Assembly (NCBI GenBank): GCA_903928755.1
Contig: CAIYSH010000053.1
Coordinates: 1 to 5,873, forward strand
Direction: 5' to 3'
Source: an uncultured Alphaproteobacteria bacterium
GTDB taxonomy: Bacteria > Pseudomonadota > Alphaproteobacteria > Caulobacterales > Caulobacteraceae
DNA length: 5,873 nt
A program made the position numbers and the translations under genes. Below, in pieces: positions 5,706-5,873 of this stretch; position 1 is the stretch's first letter; every line of letters starts with the position of its first letter. Below the pieces are notes generated by a model that ran no database searches, was not told the DNA's origin, and saw nothing but the letters and a program-made list of their open reading frames with translations.

Positions 5706-5873
5706 ATGAAGAAGATTGCCCTGACCGTCGTGGCCCTGGCCGCCGTCGCCTCGCTCGCCGCCTGCAGCAAGCCTGCTGAAGCTCCTGCCGCTGACGCTGC
5801 TGCGCCTGCCGCTGAAGCCGCTGCTCCGGCTGCCGCGCCTGCCGCTGACGCTGCAATGGCGCCTGCCGCTGAC
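5706..5873 (+). CDS. Small Ala/Pro-rich lipoprotein, 5' part (partial)
   Basis: The frame opens at ATG 5706 with a good Shine-Dalgarno (GGGAGAG, 6-nt gap) and runs 56 codons without a stop to the window edge. The start MKKIALTVVALAAVASLAAC is a textbook lipoprotein signal peptide: two lysines, a hydrophobic core and the lipobox LAAC, with Cys20 as the lipidated residue after signal peptidase II cleavage. The mature start SKP has no Asp at +2, so outer-membrane sorting by Lol is expected under the E. coli rule. The rest is almost only Ala, Pro, Asp and Glu in repeats of APAAD/E, a flexible acidic tether of low complexity. Similar short 'AACSKPAEAPA...' proteins occur in Caulobacterales and sphingomonads without known function (from memory). 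Whether a folded domain follows cannot be seen. It is absent from the standard ORF set only because it is cut by the window end. Confidence 0.8.
   Translation, partial: MKKIALTVVALAAVASLAACSKPAEAPAADAAAPAAEAAAPAAAPAADAAMAPAAD
5784..5873 (+). repeat. In-frame CCTGCCGCTGAM repeat in the lipoprotein gene
   Basis: Four copies of a unit beginning CCTGCCGCTGA start at 5784, 5805, 5838 and 5862, with offsets of 21, 33 and 24 nt, all multiples of three. Copies one and three are identical over 17 bases (CCTGCCGCTGACGCTGC). The second changes GAC to GAA, and the fourth is cut by the window end. Each encodes Pro-Ala-Ala-Asp/Glu. Repeated use of the same codons points to duplication at DNA level rather than composition alone. 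Confidence 0.6.

Noticed and set aside
1..5873. A new defence, mobile or otherwise undescribed system
   Set aside because: All main genes belong to well-known housekeeping families in a conserved order; no transposase, phage, toxin-antitoxin, CRISPR or tRNA signature was seen.

Overview
The window is GC-rich (roughly 60% by eye) and densely coding. It reads as ordinary chromosomal core sequence from an alphaproteobacterium. The gene order lptD-surA-pdxA-rsmA is an old proteobacterial arrangement. The N-terminus of RsmA (GFGQHFLLDLNITRKIA) and the overall protein style remind me of Caulobacterales such as Caulobacter, Brevundimonas or Asticcacaulis. That placement is recall-based inference, not a search result.

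Layout. Positions 1-1872 (+) hold the 3' part of lptD, the outer-membrane lipopolysaccharide-insertion barrel; its start lies before the window. Then come surA (about 1934-3265, +), a periplasmic chaperone/prolyl isomerase; pdxA (3280-4278, +), a vitamin B6 biosynthesis dehydrogenase; and rsmA (about 4284-5108, +), the 16S rRNA adenine dimethyltransferase. The four genes are tightly packed: 61 nt, 14 nt and 5 nt gaps with the preferred starts, and a pdxA/rsmA overlap if a GTG start is used. They look like one operon. No apaG or apaH follows rsmA, unlike in enteric bacteria. Instead a convergent SRPBCC-fold gene (5071-5532, -) overlaps the 3' end of rsmA by 38 nt.

A 173-nt divergent spacer (5533-5705) separates the SRPBCC gene from a small Ala/Pro-rich lipoprotein gene (5706 onward, +) that runs off the window. 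The spacer holds a CRP-type palindrome (TGTGA-N6-TCACG).

Functionally, LptD and SurA belong together, because SurA helps fold outer-membrane barrels including LptD in well-studied relatives. PdxA and RsmA are conserved passengers of the same operon. The most interesting local signals are a perfect 8-bp hairpin that buries the putative pdxA Shine-Dalgarno and exposes its TTG start in the loop, the CRP-like operator, a lone cysteine pair in the second SurA parvulin domain, and an in-frame DNA repeat in the lipoprotein gene. I found no mobile element, CRISPR array, RNA gene or obviously new system.
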